Source: Undaria pinnatifida
Lineage: Eukaryota > Sar > Phaeophyceae > Laminariales > Alariaceae
Assembly: GCA_012845835.1 (NCBI GenBank)
Contig: JABAKD010000002.1
Location: 3,860,001-3,924,000 of the forward strand
Direction of reading: 5' to 3'
Length of the DNA: 64,000 nucleotides
The notes under the pieces were generated by a model. The model searched no databases and had not been told where the DNA came from. It worked only from the letters and a program-made list of their open reading frames with translations. Both the position numbers and the translations under genes were made by a program. Shown here in pieces: positions 22,551-34,624 of this stretch (within the stretch, counting starts at the first letter, position 1; every line of letters begins with the position of its first letter).

Positions 22551-24185
22551 GGGTGGCGGGGGCGCACGTCTTGAAGGCGTGCGTCCCTGTCGGGAGGGTA
22601 TTTGAGAAGGAACAAGGAAAATAAGGGATAGGAAGTGAGAAATCGAAGAAAAATACATACTCTAGACTACGCATCGAGGAAAAGATACAATACCTGTCAC
22701 GTACAAGTACGAGTACGCATCGTGTGAACACTGCGACACGGACGCGACGGTGTGGGAGAAGCAAGGCCGCCGCGACAATCCAACAGTCTACAGCGACCGG
22801 TCTAGGAAGCGGGGTATTGAGCGAGCTCGATCGCACCACGCCGCGCCCGCTTGAGAGGGTGTGTGTGTAGCGAAACGCGGCGGAACCTCACAGTGAGCCG
22901 AATCAACCTTTGAGCGTGTGCGAGGCGAGTGGTGGCTTTGGAGGTTGAGAGCTGCTGCGCGGCGTGGAGGGAGGCACGAAAGGAAGAAGGATTGGCCGGT
23001 TTGTGTCGATCGACGGATAAGAGAGAGGGAGCGGGGGGGGGCTAGCTAGGTTTGGTGGTCTCTGAGCAGAGAAGTACGAGTGGAAGTTACTTTTGTCACC
23101 CAGAAGTCCATTTGGCAAAAAGATCGTCGTGGTCTGTTTGGCAGTGGCAATGGGTCCAGCGACATAACCGCAGTTTTCACACTCACGTTCGGCCGGCAAA
23201 GCCAAAGATTGTGCGTTGCGCCTCGTCCTATTTCTTTCTGACTGTCTAGACGCTTCCGTGTTGCCGGTGACCGCACCTTGTCCGCTGCTCGTTCTGCTGT
23301 TTGTTGTACATAAAAGCGTGGCGAGAAAGAGCGGAAAAGGGACCACAGGATACCGTACGTACAATCTTAATGATACTCGTACTTTTTACTCGTACTCGTG
23401 TAGTCTAGTCTAGACTAACTGTTTCAGCTCTGTCTACTGCATGTACCTTACATAGCAGAACATATTTACGAGAGATAGTGCTGTAGTCTAGCTTGGCAAG
23501 CGTATCGTTTCCGCTGATTCAGGCTGCTGCTGTCGTAAGATGCATGAAATAACGAGCGTAATTTACATCGCCCCTTATTCTGGCTGTCTACTCGTAGATT
23601 CTAGATACCGCTGCTTGCTGTACTGCTGCTGATCGCATTTGTTATATACACGTACTGTAAGTAGGTCTTTGACAAAATTTAAAGACAAAACTCACAGCTG
23701 ACGTCCTGAAATAAAAAAGAGGGTAAACGGTGCTGCACAATTTGCAGCCCAACCAACGCAGCTTTAGGAGGGACGCTGTTCGGCGCGGTAATTACTGGGG
23801 GTTGGGAGGGGATACCATTATCGTTGGGTGCCAGCATACCAGTGTGTTGGGCGCGACTGTTTTGTCGTTTGTTCTTTTCTTTTCTTATCTTTCATTTTTC
23901 GTGTGAGTTGGAGGCAGACAGCCCTTGGTTGTAACCCATACCTTTGACGGTACTACAGTACTTGCTTGCAGTCAGTTGTACGCTCATATCCGTGATTCGA
24001 GAAAAGTCAACATTCAGTGGCGAGCGAGGTAATTAAAGTTTAGTACTCGTAACAATAGGATTACAGGGGTCGTATGCGCCTCCTGCTGTTGTCTAATATG
24101 CGGTCATATCATGGATCATATAACAAGAGGGCGACCCGTGTCGCAAGGGGAGGTTTTGTGCACGGTAGGACCGGAAGGTTGATGA
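21501..24185. other. Unassigned stretch with CAA array, no gene supported
   Basis: It holds a CAA array at 22447-22550 and otherwise balanced-composition sequence. No ADH exon or transposon domain was found on either strand. The open frames at 21819-22145 and 22903-23364 have no features I recognise. Confidence 0.4.
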
Positions 24186-25490
24186 GGGGGGGGGGGGGGG
24201 GGGGGGGTTAACAATGGCAGAGCCACAGAGAGAGCAAGGCGGCGGGGACTCTTTCCCTGCTACAACCGATAGCAGGTCAAACAGGAATACCGCACAGCCT
24301 TCTGCGCGTTGAAACATACGCGTAGCAGTTACAAACCAGCCATTTATATGGAGAGCGGGTTGTCGTTTGATGCTTCTTCCGGAGTGTATCGTGAGGAGGA
24401 CTTGGCCCTTGCGGCTGGAAATGGCAAGGTTAAGGGCGGGAGCAGTAGTGTTTGGGGGGAGCGGATGAAGAGGGCAGGGTCACAGAGAGCTACAAGACGG
24501 CGGGGACTCTCTCCCTGCCACGACCGATAGCAGTATTAAGCAGAAATACCGCACAGCCTTCTGCGCGTTGAAACATAAGCGTCAGCAGTTACAAAACAGC
24601 CAAATATATATGGATAGCGGGTTGTCGTTCGATGCTTCTTCGGAAGTGTATGGGTAGGAGGACTTGTCCCTTGCGGTTGGAAGTGGCAAGGTTAGGGGCG
24701 GGAGGGTTCGTGTTTTGGGGGAGGGGGTGAAGAAGGCAGGGTCACAGAGAGAGCAAGACGGCGGGGACGCTTTCCCTGACACGGCCGATAGCAGTATTTT
24801 GCGGCAACACCGCACAGCCTTCTGCGCGTTGGAACATACGCGTAGCAGTTACAAAATAGCCATTTGTATGGATGTCCAGCGGATTGTCGTTCGATGCCTC
24901 TTCGAAAGTGTACGGGGGGGAGGACTTGGACATTGCGGTTGAAAATGGACGCGTGCTACGGTTGAGATAGCCCTATTTGGGCATCATGCTTCCCGAAGGA
25001 CGGGGCTCCTTAACCAAAAATCGTCGGAAATATGCCATTATTTTGCATGATTCTCATTGAGTACACACATGTAGGCCATGGGATTCGTCATCCGGTAGCA
25101 CTTTTAGTATTTCTGTCGTATCAGGCTTTGGGAGAGGTCTTAAGCTCCCAAATTAAGGAAACCCAGTAAAAAATGCGGTGCACCTCTATCGTAGAACGCA
25201 TCAGTGGCAAGCTTAAGGGTGGGAGCGGTAGTGTTTTGGGGGAGGGGGTGAAGAGGGTCCAGGGCCAAAGAGGGAGCGAACGGTGCGGACTCTTTCCTTG
25301 CCAGGGCCGATAGCATTAGGCAGCAACACCGCACAGTCTTCTGCTCGTTGAAACATACGCGCAGCAGCAGTTACAAACCAGCCATTTATTTTGTGGACAG
25401 CGGGTTGTTGTTCGACGCTTCTTCGGTAGTGTATAGGGGGAAAGACCTGGCCATTTCGGCTAAAGGGGGCAGGGCCAGGAGAACAGGGGG
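24186..25490. repeat. 265-bp tandem repeat, about 4-5 units, split by a MITE
   Basis: Units contain CACAGCCTTCTGCGCGTTGA, AACATACGCGTAGCAGTTAC, GGTTGTCGTTCGATGCTTC and AGGGCGGGAGCAGTAGTGTT. They start near 24190, 24300, 24565, 24830 and, after the MITE at 24948-25202, near 25340. The first unit includes a 25-bp G run. Confidence 0.85.
24948..25202 (-). mobile_element. MITE copy 7, inserted in the 265-bp array
   Basis: The ends GACGCGTGCTACGGTTGAG and CTCTATCGTAGAACGCATC are near-complementary. The flanking tetramers AATG (24944-24947) and AGTG (25203-25206) match a single site in intact units of the array. This indicates a 4-bp target duplication with one later change. The internal order is reversed (GGGCTCCTTAACC first). 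Confidence 0.85.
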
Positions 25491-27624
25491 TACATCTAGT
25501 ATTCGTAGTGCGTTTAGGTGTTGGAAACATCCTTTCACGATTTCATCTGGATATTGTGTTCTTTCATCATGTTTCTGATTCTTGACACTCACGCTACATT
25601 GTCAGATGGCTAATGACATAGTCTAATAAGATACTCTTCTTTTCTTCACTTGTCCTTTTTGCTTGTCCACTCGGGTTAACTGTCCTTCGTGTATTACGCG
25701 GTGTACGGAATAACAAGGCGAGTCACTGCCCACATGTGGCAATGCTCGTACTCCTCAAGGTACCAGTATATGTGGTTGCTGCCCACCGGTGTTGGATGGC
25801 GTCTGCTGTGTTGCTTTGAAGAATACGTTTTTTTGGTCGACGAGTGATAGTGATCTCGTGTTCCCCTCTTTCCTCCCAACAACTGTGCTTTTCCTTTTGT
25901 ATGATATGTGTTTCTTTTATTCATCTTTTCGTTTCTTTTCTTTTTTTACAGCACACAGATAGTCTGGTATGCTGGCTTGTATGCACATTACACAGTTTTG
26001 TTTTTTGTCCGCGTGCCCATTGCGAGTAGTAGAGCAAAGTGCCTATCGTGTAGTTTGTGACAACAGAGTCTGAGAGAGCTCGTCTCTCCTCGAGGCATCG
26101 GCGCGGACTATGATGTGGTTTTGCGCTGGATGTAGACGGATGGGTAGAGATATCAGCTTAATACGAAGAACACACACGCTGCATGAAAATAGAACACGCT
26201 ATGAAGGTTGGGGCGCACCAAGTGTATCTGAGGTGGTAGTTCGAGGAGATTTGTATATCACCCGAAAATCGAACTTGATAAAAAAGCTAGCGGTATACGG
26301 CCACCACTCCGCCCGTGGCGCTAGATCTGTGTGTTGCCCATAGTGGTATTACTAATGTATTTCTAGCGCTGCGGCGACCGCTCCGTCCATGGCGCGATAT
26401 CTGCCTTAGTCACCCGTAGTGTTAGGGTGGGGTACAGTATATGATAGTAGCACTTAAACGTAGTCTGGTGTGTGATGTACCACTTTCTGGACGAACACGC
26501 AAGTAAGGGCCATTGGGGTATAAAAGGAAGTTTCCAAACGACCTTTCCTTCCTTTTTTCGTCCGTATAGTTTTATGATCAGGCACCTGATGCAGACAGAG
26601 ACCACCCTATTGCAGGTCTCTCTAACTAAGCAGGCTCCACGATGTTCACTCACTTGCATCTTAGAGGACCTCTTTGTGTTATCCCCGAGCTCAGTTACGG
26701 AAGGAGCTCTGCGTCGCTGCGCGGATGGGAGCACTTTCATCAACCGCGTTTTCCTATATGCACGCGCCTTCAAAGGCAGGGAAACCCTTGTACTCTACTA
26801 TTCCATATCCATATCCCACATGTCCTACAACCTGGATACGTACGTAGCCTTTGCTGGACCCCCAGGATAATACCACAACACTGCCAGCCCACCCTGAATA
26901 CGCGCACGCCCTGAAAGACAGGGAAACCATTCTACTATCCTATATCCGTATCCCCCACAACCTGGATATTCGTAGCCTTTGCTGGACCACCAGGGCGATA
27001 ACATAACACTAGCCCACCCCGATGCGAGCCTTTTATATATGCAGGCACATGGAGGACTCGAGACATAACCGGTTCCGCGGTTTAGAACGTAGTAACTCGA
27101 AGAGAGATCTGGCTCTTCAAAATGCGCTCCCACACGTCTACCCTGAGGAAATATATAAAATTATTAATAATAAGTAAAACAGCGACCCACAAACACTCCA
27201 TTATTTGTCGGAGAGCTGAGAAGCCCGCGGCCAGATATGGTTTGGTCAACAACAGGTGCTACGTGCTATCACAGCCAAAGGCCATGGCAGGGGGAGTGGG
27301 AATATTTATTTCATGCATGGCCGTAGACCGTTGCCCCTCGCATGCCTATGTGGCCGGGACGGAGCACGTCGGGTTGTTGACCGACCAGAGAGGCGGACAT
27401 GGCGAGCACCAGGCGGGATGCGTAGGGGGGTCCTTTTTAGAGTATTCTATGTTTCAACAAAAGATTCACAGCCACTAGCGCGAGATGTTCCTTACGTGTC
27501 TTACAGGGCCTCTCTCACGATATGACCTACGTTTGCTACGCTTGGCCAGCAAAAACACACAATAACAATAAGGAGGTGTCTTTTAGGATGACGTGCTGGG
27601 CCACGCGATGTGAATCACCTAAAC
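25491..27624. other. Unassigned stretch with a local duplication
   Basis: A roughly 130-bp direct duplication (26769-26895 and 26905-27010) contains GTAGCCTTTGCTGGACC. No gene was recognised. The frame at 26472-26870 has a fairly protein-like composition but no identifiable motif. Confidence 0.4.
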
Positions 27625-27783
27625 GACGCATGCTATACGATATATGGAGGTGGCCCTTTTCGTCCGTAACGATTTCTGAACATGGCGGAGCTCTTTAACC
27701 TAAAATCCTCTGAACTTATTTGTGCCTTTTCACCGAATTTGGTTTTATACCTCAGCCATAGGATATTGCATCTTCCGGCAGTA
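27625..27783 (-). mobile_element. MITE copy 8, half element
   Basis: The terminus GACGCATGCTATACGATATA and the following ACCTAAAATCCTCTGAA block mark a MITE half. It stops exactly where copy 9 begins, indicating nested insertion or tandem fusion. Confidence 0.6.
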
Positions 27784-28044
27784 GACGCGTGCTACGATAG
27801 AGGTAGCCCTTGTCCTCTGAAATTGTTCCTGAAACGACGGGGCTCCTTAACCCAAAATCGTCGGAAATGGGCCATTTTGTTTTGCATTATTCTCTTCGTG
27901 TACCTAGGCCGTGAGATTATTTATCCGGCAGCAGTTTAATATTTCTCCCTCTATCAGTTTTTGGGTGAAGAATTTGACATGTCTTGACCTCCTAAATAGA
28001 GGAACACGTCAGGAAAAAAGTGGTGCCCCTCCAGCGTAGCACGC
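27784..28044 (-). mobile_element. MITE copy 9
   Basis: The 5' end matches consensus exactly (GACGCGTGCTACGATAGAGG); the other end reads CTCCAGCGTAGCACGC. The reversed family blocks are present (GGGGCTCCTTAACCC, AAAATCGTCGG, CCTAGGCCGTGAGAT). Confidence 0.8.
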
Positions 28045-28136
28045 TATGGTGTAGCGTGTTTTTTTTTTGTCGTCAAGAAATTGTGTTTGGGGTTAATAAA
28101 GGTCTTTCTTAAGATACTCCTAAAGTGAGGAGGGTC

Positions 28137-28404
28137 GACGCGTGCTGCGCTAGAGGTGCACCACTTTTTTTCTGAGGTTCCTCAGTTTAGGAGGAGGTTA
28201 AAACATGTCATACTGAACCCAAAAACTGATCGGGAGAAATATTAAACTGCTGCCGGAGATATGTATAATCCCACGGCCTGGGTACACGAAGAGGATAATA
28301 ATGTAAAACGAAATGGCCCATTTCCGACGATTTTGGGTTAAGGAGCCCCGTCGTTTCAAAAACAATTTCAGAGGACAAGGGCTACCTCTATCGTAGCACG
28401 CGTC
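28137..28404 (+). mobile_element. MITE copy 10
   Basis: The termini GACGCGTGCTGCGCTAGAGG and CTCTATCGTAGCACGCGTC are nearly perfect inverted repeats. An extra copy of the 3' terminus alone follows at 28430-28447. Confidence 0.85.
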
Positions 28405-28797
28405 CTCGGAAAAAAACGTGATGCTCGTCTCTATCGTAGCACGCGTCAGACTCCGCAGAGAAAACCGGCGTGTTCTCCCAACTAAACCCCGTCGTGGCAG
28501 CAGAGGTTGCTGAGACCCCAAAAATGAGGAGTTCCGTGGTATCTCACCCCGAAACGTGACTCTCCGAAGACATTCGTTCGCGTAACACCCGACCAATATT
28601 TCTATGCGCACTGTATTATCAGTATTTGAACCGGGACTCTCGTAAAATTGTCATACACTACCCGATACTTCCACACACACTGAAGGAGCTCCACGCGGGT
28701 GAGAATCGCTTGACCCGAAGAAACGTGCACCCCCTGCTGTGGGATGACTCCGGCAACAGCCTTGGTCAAAAGACGCTTGCCACGATATTGAAATAGA

Positions 28798-29060
28798 GGC
28801 AAGCTGCGGTAGAGGTGAACCCCTTTTTTTCTGAGATTCCTCAATTTGGCAGATTAAGACCTCCTCCCAAAAACGGATTTGGAGAAGAAGAAAACTACTA
28901 CTTCGAAGTACATGATACCGGGGATGAAACATACCATGGCCCCTAGGTACACGACCAGAATCAGGAAAGAAACAAAAAAATGGCAAAATCGGACGATTTT
29001 GGGGTAAGGAGCCCCGTCATTCAGAAACATGTGCAGAAGAAGAATGGTACCGCTATCGAT
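28798..29060 (+). mobile_element. MITE copy 11, eroded ends
   Basis: The internal family order is intact (GATTCCTCAATTT, GACCTCCTCCC, CCATGGCCCCTAGGTACAC, GGAGCCCCGTCATTCAG), but both termini are diverged (GGCAAGCTGCGGTAGAGG at the left). Confidence 0.7.
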
Positions 29061-29074
29061 AAATTTGTCAATAG

Positions 29075-29332
29075 ATATGCACTGCTTTTCCTCTTAATAC
29101 TACCCCTCATTTTAGGAGGAGGTTAAGACCTGTGCTTCTTAACCCAAAAAATGTTTTTTTAGAGAGACATAAAACCCTACTGCTACCGGATACAAAAATC
29201 CATGGCCTAGTCATAAAACGAGAATCATATGAACGAGAAATTACCCGTTTTCGACGAAATTGGGCCAGTCAGCGCCGCGTCACCCAGAACCCATTTCAGA
29301 CGAAAAGTGATACCTCTATCGTAGCACGCGTC
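29075..29332 (+). mobile_element. MITE copy 12, left end missing
   Basis: The consensus 3' terminus CTCTATCGTAGCACGCGTC and the interior from CCTCATTTTAGGAGG onward are present. The left terminus is not recognisable. Confidence 0.7.
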
Positions 29333-29561
29333 AAAAAATCAATTGACGCTGTGCGTGACCCCAAGCAGGCTATACTTTTAGAGGCTCACGCGAATCGCTG
29401 GCTACCCTCCTTATTTAGTTTTTCTCTTCTATTTCGTTTTATTATGTACATATGCTCCGCCGTCATCTGGGATCGGTTTGTTATGCCGAGCCGGAGCAAG
29501 ACGTTTGAAAACCTTTGTCCGCGCGAGATAAGAGTTGCACGAGGCAGGGAGTATTGGCCTA

Positions 29562-29743
29562 TACCCGATAGCGGAAAAGGCTGCATAACACCCTCCCTAC
29601 CGTGTTGAGAGCACGAACCTTGGATTCAAATCTGAGTTAATGCGCAGTCTATTTGAGCAGTCTATTCGCACGAATAAGATAAGCAGTTGAAACGTACGCT
29701 GAATCTTACGTTAAATCTTCGGTGGAACTTAGATGTAAACATA
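29562..29743 (+). repeat. Tandem duplicate of the Copia 5' junction
   Basis: About 40 bp of flank plus the first 141 bp of the LTR (TGTTGAGAGC from 29603) are duplicated directly upstream of the intact 5' junction (29744-29922). The unit is about 180 bp and both copies keep the CCCTCCCTACCG flank. Confidence 0.8.
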
Positions 29744-30379
29744 CCCGATAACGGAAAAGGCATCACAGCACCCTCCCTACCGTGTTGAAGGCATGGACCT
29801 TGGGTTTATATCTGAGTTACTGCGCAGTGTATTTGAGGAGTCTATTTGCACGAATAAGATAAGCAGTTCAAACTTACGCTGAATCTTACGTTGAATCTTC
29901 GGTGGAACGTAGATGTAAACATAGATTAGAATATATATGTTAAGGTTGTCTCGTTGTCCCGGTATTTTTCCGGACAACGGGCATTGTTCCGTGATGATCA
30001 CGTGGTGATGCACCCTACCAATGTCACTCTCCGAACACTCTCCTTTATTTCCTCTTCCTCTCTCTTTGGCCTCAAGTGCCCTTTCCAACTTATCTCTCTT
30101 CTTTCTAATCACAAGTGATCTTAACAGACACTTCGGTGCCACCTCTGCATCTCTTCGCATAGAAGACAGAGCCTCCACACAACCATTGTGTTCACAGGCT
30201 ATTCACAGCTTATGAGCCTTCATCTTCGATATAAACATCGATCGGCACCAAGCGACATCTCATTGAAGTTTGTCGTATCTTACCGGCAAGTTTGAGAGGA
30301 ATCCTTCAATACGCTGACTACAACATCGGCATCAGCATCAGCATCAGCATCAGCGATCAGCATCAGCATCAGCATCACT

Positions 30380-31521
30380 ATGGGAGAGTCCACGAAATCA
30401 GGTGATGCGGTAGACAAGCTCGTTAGTGCTCTCAACGGCAAATTTAATGGGCTTAAGTTAGACGTATGGAAACGCGCGGCTCAGTCCGTGATAGGTATGC
30501 GTCATGCCGGGATCTCTGATACCCTCGAAGGGCGTCCTTGCCCCGAGCCCACACAAGTTAGTCTTCTTCCATCTTCTGTAAGATGTAGGCCTTCACGAGC
30601 TGTAACTCGCAGCCAGGCCGCTGACGAAACGGACACTCAGTCCGGGGAAACACCACCGGCTGAAACAGCAGAAATTTTACAGCCTGACGCAGGGAGTACT
30701 TCCGTGGACACGGCACATCTGCTACCATTATCTTCAGGATATTCTACACTTTCAGCCGCAACGTCAGTTTTATGGGCCACGGATGACAAAATCTTGACTT
30801 TGGAAGACATCAAGAACTGGCACAGCGACAACCGTCTTTTGTTCGGCTTCTTGTTCCTGAGCACACCGGGAGCTGCGGCCAGCTTTCTTCTACAATTCAA
30901 GCCGAAACGAGGTAAACTTGCGAATGGGAAGACTGCTTGGGATGGTATGGTTACAAAGTGTAAACATCCCACCCGCCAACGTAGACGTATTATGAAGCAA
31001 CAATTAAATCAAATGGTCATGACGGATGGGCAAGACCCAAATTTTCCGATGAAGTATACTACTTATGGGATGAACTGGTGGACATTGGAGAGGTATTCAA
31101 CGATGACAGCATACTGGACATTGTGCTGGAAGGACTCACGGATGAATGCCTGCGAATAAAATATAGCGCCGACGCAGACGATGACTTCACACTCGACGGA
31201 GCTGTGACAACAATGCGTAATATGTACGCAAAAAGAGCTATGCGAAACGAGCCTTCGCGAAAAGCGAAGGGGCGTGAGTCTGCTATGGTAGTCACCTCGA
31301 CACCCTCAGCAGTAGTGATCTGTTCACACTGCAAAAAACCAGGCGATCGATTCCAAAATTGCTTTGAACGCAATGGAATGATGTCGGGGACAAAACCTCC
31401 CCCAACACCTCGAAAAAATTCGTGGTTTGGCCTGCATAATACCGATCGCCACGATGATAGCGACTGTCGGTTTCAAATGCGGGACGACAACATAACCCGT
31501 CGCTCTCGTCCTGGTCAATAA
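30380..31521 (+). pseudogene. Copia gag, frameshifted
   Basis: The frame opens at the ATG at 30380 (MGESTKSGDAV), just after a CATCAG repeat. A frameshift near 31075 moves the reading to a second frame that continues to 31521 with IGEVFNDDSILDIVLEGLTD and RNMYAKRAMRN, a typical Copia gag region. A zinc knuckle reads CSHCKKPGDRFQNC, so the expected His is Asp (C-x2-C-x4-D-x4-C). The frameshift and lost ligand indicate a dead gag. In the parent element this protein would package the RNA into virus-like particles. Confidence 0.75.
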
Positions 31522-31590
31522 ATTGGCCGGCATAATAGCAACTACAGTGCCCACGCCAACACCGCTACAACTTCAACTTCAACAACGCAA

Positions 31591-32374
31591 GTGAAAGCTT
31601 ACGTCCTGGTGACACATGCTCCATCCACTACTGCGTCTGCGACTACAGCAGCTACTTCTACGTCCTTCACGACTCCTCCCTGTCCATCCTCACCTCCAGT
31701 TGGTATAGGTTATTTTTTCATCGCCGCACGTCCGACCAACATCGCCGCGCAGCCCGTCGAATTCTCCATGACTGCTTCCAGCGGAGCTTCTAGCCACTTC
31801 ATCGACAATCAGCTTCTACCTGGCATTGAACATAAAAATGAACCACTACGTACAGCTGGACCTTCCTGTAACAATCGACGTAGCCGGAAACCATCGCCTT
31901 TATGGCGTTGGTCAAGGGGTTTGGTCGTTCATGTGATCGACCATATGGGCTCTAAGCACTCTGTGCAGCATTCCGTCACGACCGTACCAGAGCTAGGAAG
32001 GCACCTATTTTCAGGGGGATCAGCAGCTAGCTATGAGAGGGGTCACTATGATCATCGCCAAAAATTAGTATTTGGACATGGGTGCATTTACTGTACCCCT
32101 ACGCAAAGACAGCCAATGCTCCACTCTGCATCATTTCGACTTCACCACTGGTGCTACCAGCCGAACATCTGAGACAGCTTTCCCGACCATGTCCGGCAGC
32201 AGATTTAAGCCGGAAACCCTCCTCGCTGTTCACACTTCGACTGCTACTAAAGCTACTTCCCTGCCTACACCCTATCTAGCTAACATCGGGTATAGGAGGT
32301 TGGGTCATCCCAATGGGCAGGTAATAGCCAATGTGAAAAAATTCGCAGAGTGTGGGGGTTGGAGACTTCTCTAG
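31591..32374 (+). pseudogene. Copia protease and pre-integrase remnant
   Basis: The first frame contains SSGASSHFIDNQLLPG, the active-site region of the Copia aspartic protease. The catalytic Asp of the usual DSGA motif is replaced by Ser. A second frame (32072-32374) contains YRRLGHPNGQVIANVKK, resembling the GAG-pre-integrase domain. The sequence then runs into the polypurine tract. The frameshift and missing Asp make it non-functional. Confidence 0.7.
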
Positions 32375-32825
32375 CAATCTGACTTTGTATTAAGGGGGCG
32401 TGTTGAGAGCATGAACTTTGGATTCAAATCTGAGTTAATGCGCAGTCTATTTGAGCAGTCTATTCGTACGAGTAAGATAAGCAGTTGAAACTTGCGTTGA
32501 ATCTTACGTTGAATATTCGGTGGAACTTAGATGTAAACGTAGATTTGATTATCTAAGGTTGTCCCGTTGTCCCGGCATTCTTCAAGACTACAGGCACTGT
32601 TCCGTGATGATCACGTGGTGATGCACCCCACTATGGTCACTCTCCCTACTCTTCTTTATTTCCTCTTACTCTCTCTTTGGCCTCAAGCGCCCTTTCCAAT
32701 TCATCCCTTTTCTTTCTGATCACAAGTAACCTTAACAGACACTTCGGTGCCGCCTCGCTGCACCTGTTCGCATAGAAGACAGAGCCTCTACACAACCATT
32801 GTGTTCACAGGCTATTCACATACCG

Positions 32826-33677
32826 CAGTCTTGATCCTGTCACGTTTGGCTTGAAAACTAGACAAGGCGGAATATCAAACTCCCCTTCCGTTGTGTGCAT
32901 TAAACGCCAATCGCATATACGCCAGGCACTTCAACTATACATGCGTGATTATTCCAACCTCTATCGTACGAGCCGATTGATTGTCCCCTAATCGGTGCCG
33001 ACCATGTTGGCGCGGGAGTCCCCGTCGGTTCACCGTGCAGCAGCATAGTGCGTGCGGTAGACAGTAATAACGTCATTGACTCAACATCTCTCCCCGTGAA
33101 TAGTGGTTTTGCCGGATATTTCGTGCGAAACGATGAAAAACTATCCCAGTCTTACAGGCGCACGCCGATGAAATGCATTATGCTGTAACTAAGGGTTGAG
33201 CCATTGTCTACTGAGTCTATTCGCGTGATTAAGGATATATAAGTACCCCACCCAAACTCCAGCCTTCAGAGAAAACTAAGGCGCAACCCGATCAACTATC
33301 CCGCATGGCCTAGGGCGGGCACATCGAAAACTCTACAAGTAAGGGGCAATGAAAATAAAAAATTAGCAATACAGCGATTTATTTAGTAGGTTCGTTTTGT
33401 CGATTTTCAATCTCTGTTGGGGGCTGGATAAATTCATAACATGTACCTTAGTAGTATTATTTTGCTATCGATACCAGAAAACCATCGTGCAACCCTTGGC
33501 CACCCAACACACGACAAAAGTTAGGTTAAGGCACAACGAAAAAAAAAAATGGTGCTGGAAAACGTATTTCTGACGTAATATTTTCCTCGATTTTTCCGTG
33601 TTGGCAGGGTGTGTTGACCTTACCTTGAGGATTTTATGACGTTCGACAGTTTTAACACTATTTATACTCCATGTACG
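32826..33677. other. Unassigned stretch, no gene seen
   Basis: AT-balanced sequence with no recognisable repeat termini or coding domain. Confidence 0.4.
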
Positions 33678-34080
33678 ACACGTGCTACGGTAGGTAGCAG
33701 TTTCACGAAATTTTGTTTCTGAAAAAGTTCTCCTGACTTGTTGAGCTTGGAAAAAAAAACGCGCAAGAAAACCCGACGGACAATCCCATGGCTTAGGTAT
33801 ACAAAAGCCTCAAATTGAAGATTAAAAACTGGGGCCGTGGCTACGTACGGTAGAAGGGGGGGCTATTTTTCAGTGGCTCGGGGTCACTCGCGCGGGTGGC
33901 CCCCCGTGTTTCTTCGCGCGGTCATAACAGTCGTCTTTTGTTTTGTTTTTGTGAGACCATGAATCCGCGCTGGAATGGTTATTCACGCTATGACGCGTGC
34001 TACGATAGATGTGCATCGCTTTTTTTCTGAGGCGTTCCTCAATAAGCTACTTAGTCTTGCATTAAGGATTTTAAATCGTA
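33678..34080 (+). repeat. MITE fragments and a palindromic block
   Basis: One fragment begins ACGTGCTACGGTAGG at 33680. A second begins GACGCGTGCTACGATAGATG at 33992 and runs through CTGAGGCGTTCCTCAATAAG. Between them lies a GGTCACTCGCGCGGGTGGCC block at 33882-33901. The segment near 34056-34080 recurs in inverted orientation beside the foldback element at 53774. Confidence 0.6.
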
Positions 34081-34104
34081 CAAGAGCTCCGCACGGGTGC
34101 CGGC

Positions 34105-34380
34105 ATTCGCCGGCGCCCATTCTTCGGGTAGGGCAGGGCAGCACTTGGACGAGAGGGAAAACGAAAAAATTGTAGCTGCTCGATTCGACATTATTGAAGT
34201 TTAAAGTAATGCCGAGAGTTTAATAGAAATATGAGGATCTAAAGATCATAATTTGACATCCCATGGCGCCCATTCTTTGGGTAAGGAAGGGTACCACTCG
34301 ACGAAATAAGTTGTAGTTATAAAAAAGTTGAAGCTTAAAGCAATGCCAAGAGCTTAGTACGAACATGAGGTTTTGAAGGA
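34105..34380. repeat. 145-bp tandem duplication
   Basis: Two diverged units share GGCGCCCATTCTT, GAAGTTTAAAGTAATGCC-like and AGAGTTTAATAGAAATATGAGG-like blocks. The minus-strand frame 34220-34750 overlaps the array and shows no recognisable domain. Confidence 0.65.
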
Positions 34381-34624
34381 TTTCTTTGGTGGAAGGAAAA
34401 CATATAAAAAAAGGAAGCAAGCATAGGCGAAAAACACTGTTATTAAAACCGCCATCATATAAAAGTTGACCAGAAATGCCGAAAGGAGAATGGTGAACCT
34501 GCTTTGCTTCGAGGCTTCGAGGCGAAAGGAAAGAGGACATGGCATCAATAAAAAAGTATCGAACGGAATGGTAGAAAATGTTTAATGTACGGAAGGGAAA
34601 AAGGAAGGCGCCTTTTATTGTGCC

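Larger units (their letters stand above)
29783..32820 (+). mobile_element. Copia-type LTR retrotransposon, internally deleted
   Basis: The 5' LTR is 29783-30207 and the 3' LTR 32401-32820; both run TG to CA and are clearly homologous. The flanking pentamer TACCG at 29778-29782 and 32821-32825 is a 5-bp target duplication. After the 5' LTR, TTATGAGCC (30210-30218) complements the anticodon loop region of initiator tRNA, the half-tRNA primer type known from Copia and Ty5. A purine tract AAGGGGGCG precedes the 3' LTR. The 2.2-kb interior carries only gag, protease and a pre-integrase remnant. Integrase, reverse transcriptase and RNase H are absent, so it is non-autonomous. Confidence 0.9.

Noticed and set aside
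22320..22658. Minus-strand Cys/Val-rich ORFs near 22.5 kb
   Set aside because: They are products of the CAA microsatellite at 22447-22550.
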